Assembly (NCBI RefSeq): GCF_023016005.1
Contig: NZ_JALKAZ010000001.1
Coordinates: forward strand, 1,178,001-1,242,000
Source: Erythrobacter sp. F6033
GTDB taxonomy: Bacteria > Pseudomonadota > Alphaproteobacteria > Sphingomonadales > Sphingomonadaceae
Direction of reading: 5' to 3'
Length of the DNA stretch: 64,000 nt
Below, piece by piece: positions 63,100 to 64,000 of this stretch. Below the pieces are notes generated by a model. That model was not told the DNA's origin. It saw only the letters and a list, made by a program, of their open reading frames with translations, and did no database searches. Position 1 is the first letter of the stretch. Every line of letters starts with the position of its first letter. Made by a program: the position numbers and the translations under genes.

Positions 63100-64000
63100 T
63101 CGAGGCGGCGAAGGCCATCGCAGACGCACGGCCACGGGTGGTATCCGCTCTGGCCGTGCATTTGCGCGATCTGGACCTTGCCGAAGACAGTTTTGCCGAA
63201 GCCGTCGAAGCGTGCCTGAAGCTGGTGGAGCCTCCCGACAATATCGCTGGATGGCTGCACGTCACGGCGCGGCGCAAGGCGGTCGACGCGATCCGCAAGC
63301 GCGAGGCGCAGGCCCGTGCAGCAGATGGCGAAGCGCAGATTTCTGATATGGAAAATATCCTCACCTTGCCTGAGCCTATCGCAGACGAGCGGCTTCGGCT
63401 TTTGTTTATCTGCTGTCATCCGGCACTGGCGCCGGAAGTGCGCGTGGCGCTGGCGCTCAGGGTGATCTGCGGCATACCCGTCAGTTCAATCGCAAGCGTC
63501 TTTCTGACCAGCGAAACGACGATGTATCAGCGGATCACCCGCGCAAAGAAGAAGGTTCGCGAAGCCGGGATTCCGTTTGAACTTCCGCAGCGGCGGTTTT
63601 GGTCTGAACGGTTCGGTGCCGTGCTTCTCACGCTCGAACTGGCTTACACCGCAGCGTATCAGGATGCAGCCGGTGAGATTGACCCTGAACTCGCCGAAGA
63701 GATTGCACGACTTGCAACTCTGGTAACGGAGCTCTTTCCAGACGAACCCGAGGCATTGGGGCTTGCGGCCTTAATCATGCTGGCACGGTCTCGGGAGAAG
63801 TCGCGGGTGAGCGAGCAGGGCGGCATGATCCCCTTGTCGCGTCAGGATACGGGGGTGTGGGATCGTCGGGCTATAGAGCAGGCTCGCCTCTGGCTCGATC
63901 AGGCCGCCCGCGCTGGGGCGACTGGCCCGTATCAGGTGATGGCCGCTATTCAACTGACCCATGCACGCCGAATGTTCGATGGGACGACAGACTGGTCGGC
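63096..64000 (+). CDS. ECF42-like RNA polymerase sigma factor, 3' end cut by the window
   Basis: An extracytoplasmic-function sigma factor with a C-terminal extension. Region 2 begins near EDSFAEAVEACLK and contains VTARRKAVDAIRKRE; region 4 contains ICGIPVSSIASVFLTSETTMYQRITRAKKKVR. The extension (RFGAVLLTLELAYTAAY and on) is the DUF6596/TPR-like part typical of ECF42, which lacks an anti-sigma factor and may be controlled by that domain. The GTG at 63096 overlaps the DGPF gene. The frame is open to the end of the window. Confidence 0.9.
   Translation, partial: MIEAAKAIADARPRVVSALAVHLRDLDLAEDSFAEAVEACLKLVEPPDNIAGWLHVTARRKAVDAIRKREAQARAADGEAQISDMENILTLPEPIADERLRLLFICCHPALAPEVRVALALRVICGIPVSSIASVFLTSETTMYQRITRAKKKVREAGIPFELPQRRFWSERFGAVLLTLELAYTAAYQDAAGEIDPELAEEIARLATLVTELFPDEPEALGLAALIMLARSREKSRVSEQGGMIPLSRQDTGVWDRRAIEQARLWLDQAARAGATGPYQVMAAIQLTHARRMFDGTTDWS

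Overview
The window is a contiguous piece of an alphaproteobacterial chromosome, most likely from Sphingomonadales (Erythrobacteraceae-like). This rests on moderately high G+C outside one islet, a TIGR02300/FYDLN acid-domain protein, ribosomal protein S16 with a long Ala/Glu tail, an ACE-type M2 peptidase, a class I PHA synthase, and many tightly overlapping genes with GTG or TTG starts. The assignment is inferred from gene content, not from a search.

Layout. 1-7.4 kb: aroA (partial, minus strand), the FYDLN protein, tRNA-Ala(GGC), then ffh-rpsP-rimM-trmD-rplS, with a nitrilase-family gene and two small membrane-protein genes spliced between rimM and trmD. 7.5-20.5 kb: accessory metabolism and secreted proteins (S9 prolyl peptidase, alpha/beta hydrolases, asd, a glycosidase-like protein, a DsbA-fold isomerase, a GFA protein, an ACE-like M2 peptidase, a beta-propeller lipoprotein, a membrane chemoreceptor). 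20.6-31.9 kb: AMP nucleosidase, rpsF-rpsR-rplI, DUF808, a GST, a divergent peptidoglycan-recycling pair (Mpl-like ligase and S66 carboxypeptidase), fabD, fabG and dnaN. 31.9-41.9 kb: a second GST, DUF2855, an SDR with a D-aminoacylase, an epoxide-hydrolase-like protein, an MFS protein, a PhaZ-like hydrolase and phaC. 42-48.5 kb: two tandem PAS-GGDEF-EAL-PilZ cyclic-di-GMP proteins, then lepA. 48.5-52.7 kb: an AT-richer islet holding one SIR2-STAND-TPR protein, next to a terminase-small-subunit-like gene. 52.8-64 kb: a pair of CsgG-like secreted proteins, bamD, recN, small unknown genes, ligA, a CinA-like amidase, and a DGPF protein with an ECF42-like sigma factor that runs off the window.

The most notable system is the 1016-residue SIR2-STAND-TPR protein at 48559-51609 (minus). 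It has the architecture of NLR-like anti-phage sensors: an NAD-consuming effector domain, a nucleotide-driven switch and a repeat sensor. It stands alone, differs in base composition from both flanks, and sits between housekeeping genes. The second notable feature is the tandem cyclic-di-GMP pair, in which one copy keeps a complete EAL active site and the other has lost it while keeping GGDEF.

No CRISPR array, insertion sequence or rRNA was seen. No stretch longer than 300 bases lacks a gene. The longest gaps are 52551-52811 (hairpin-rich), 30558-30755 (one strong stem-loop) and 41872-42068 (divergent promoter region, nothing recognised).
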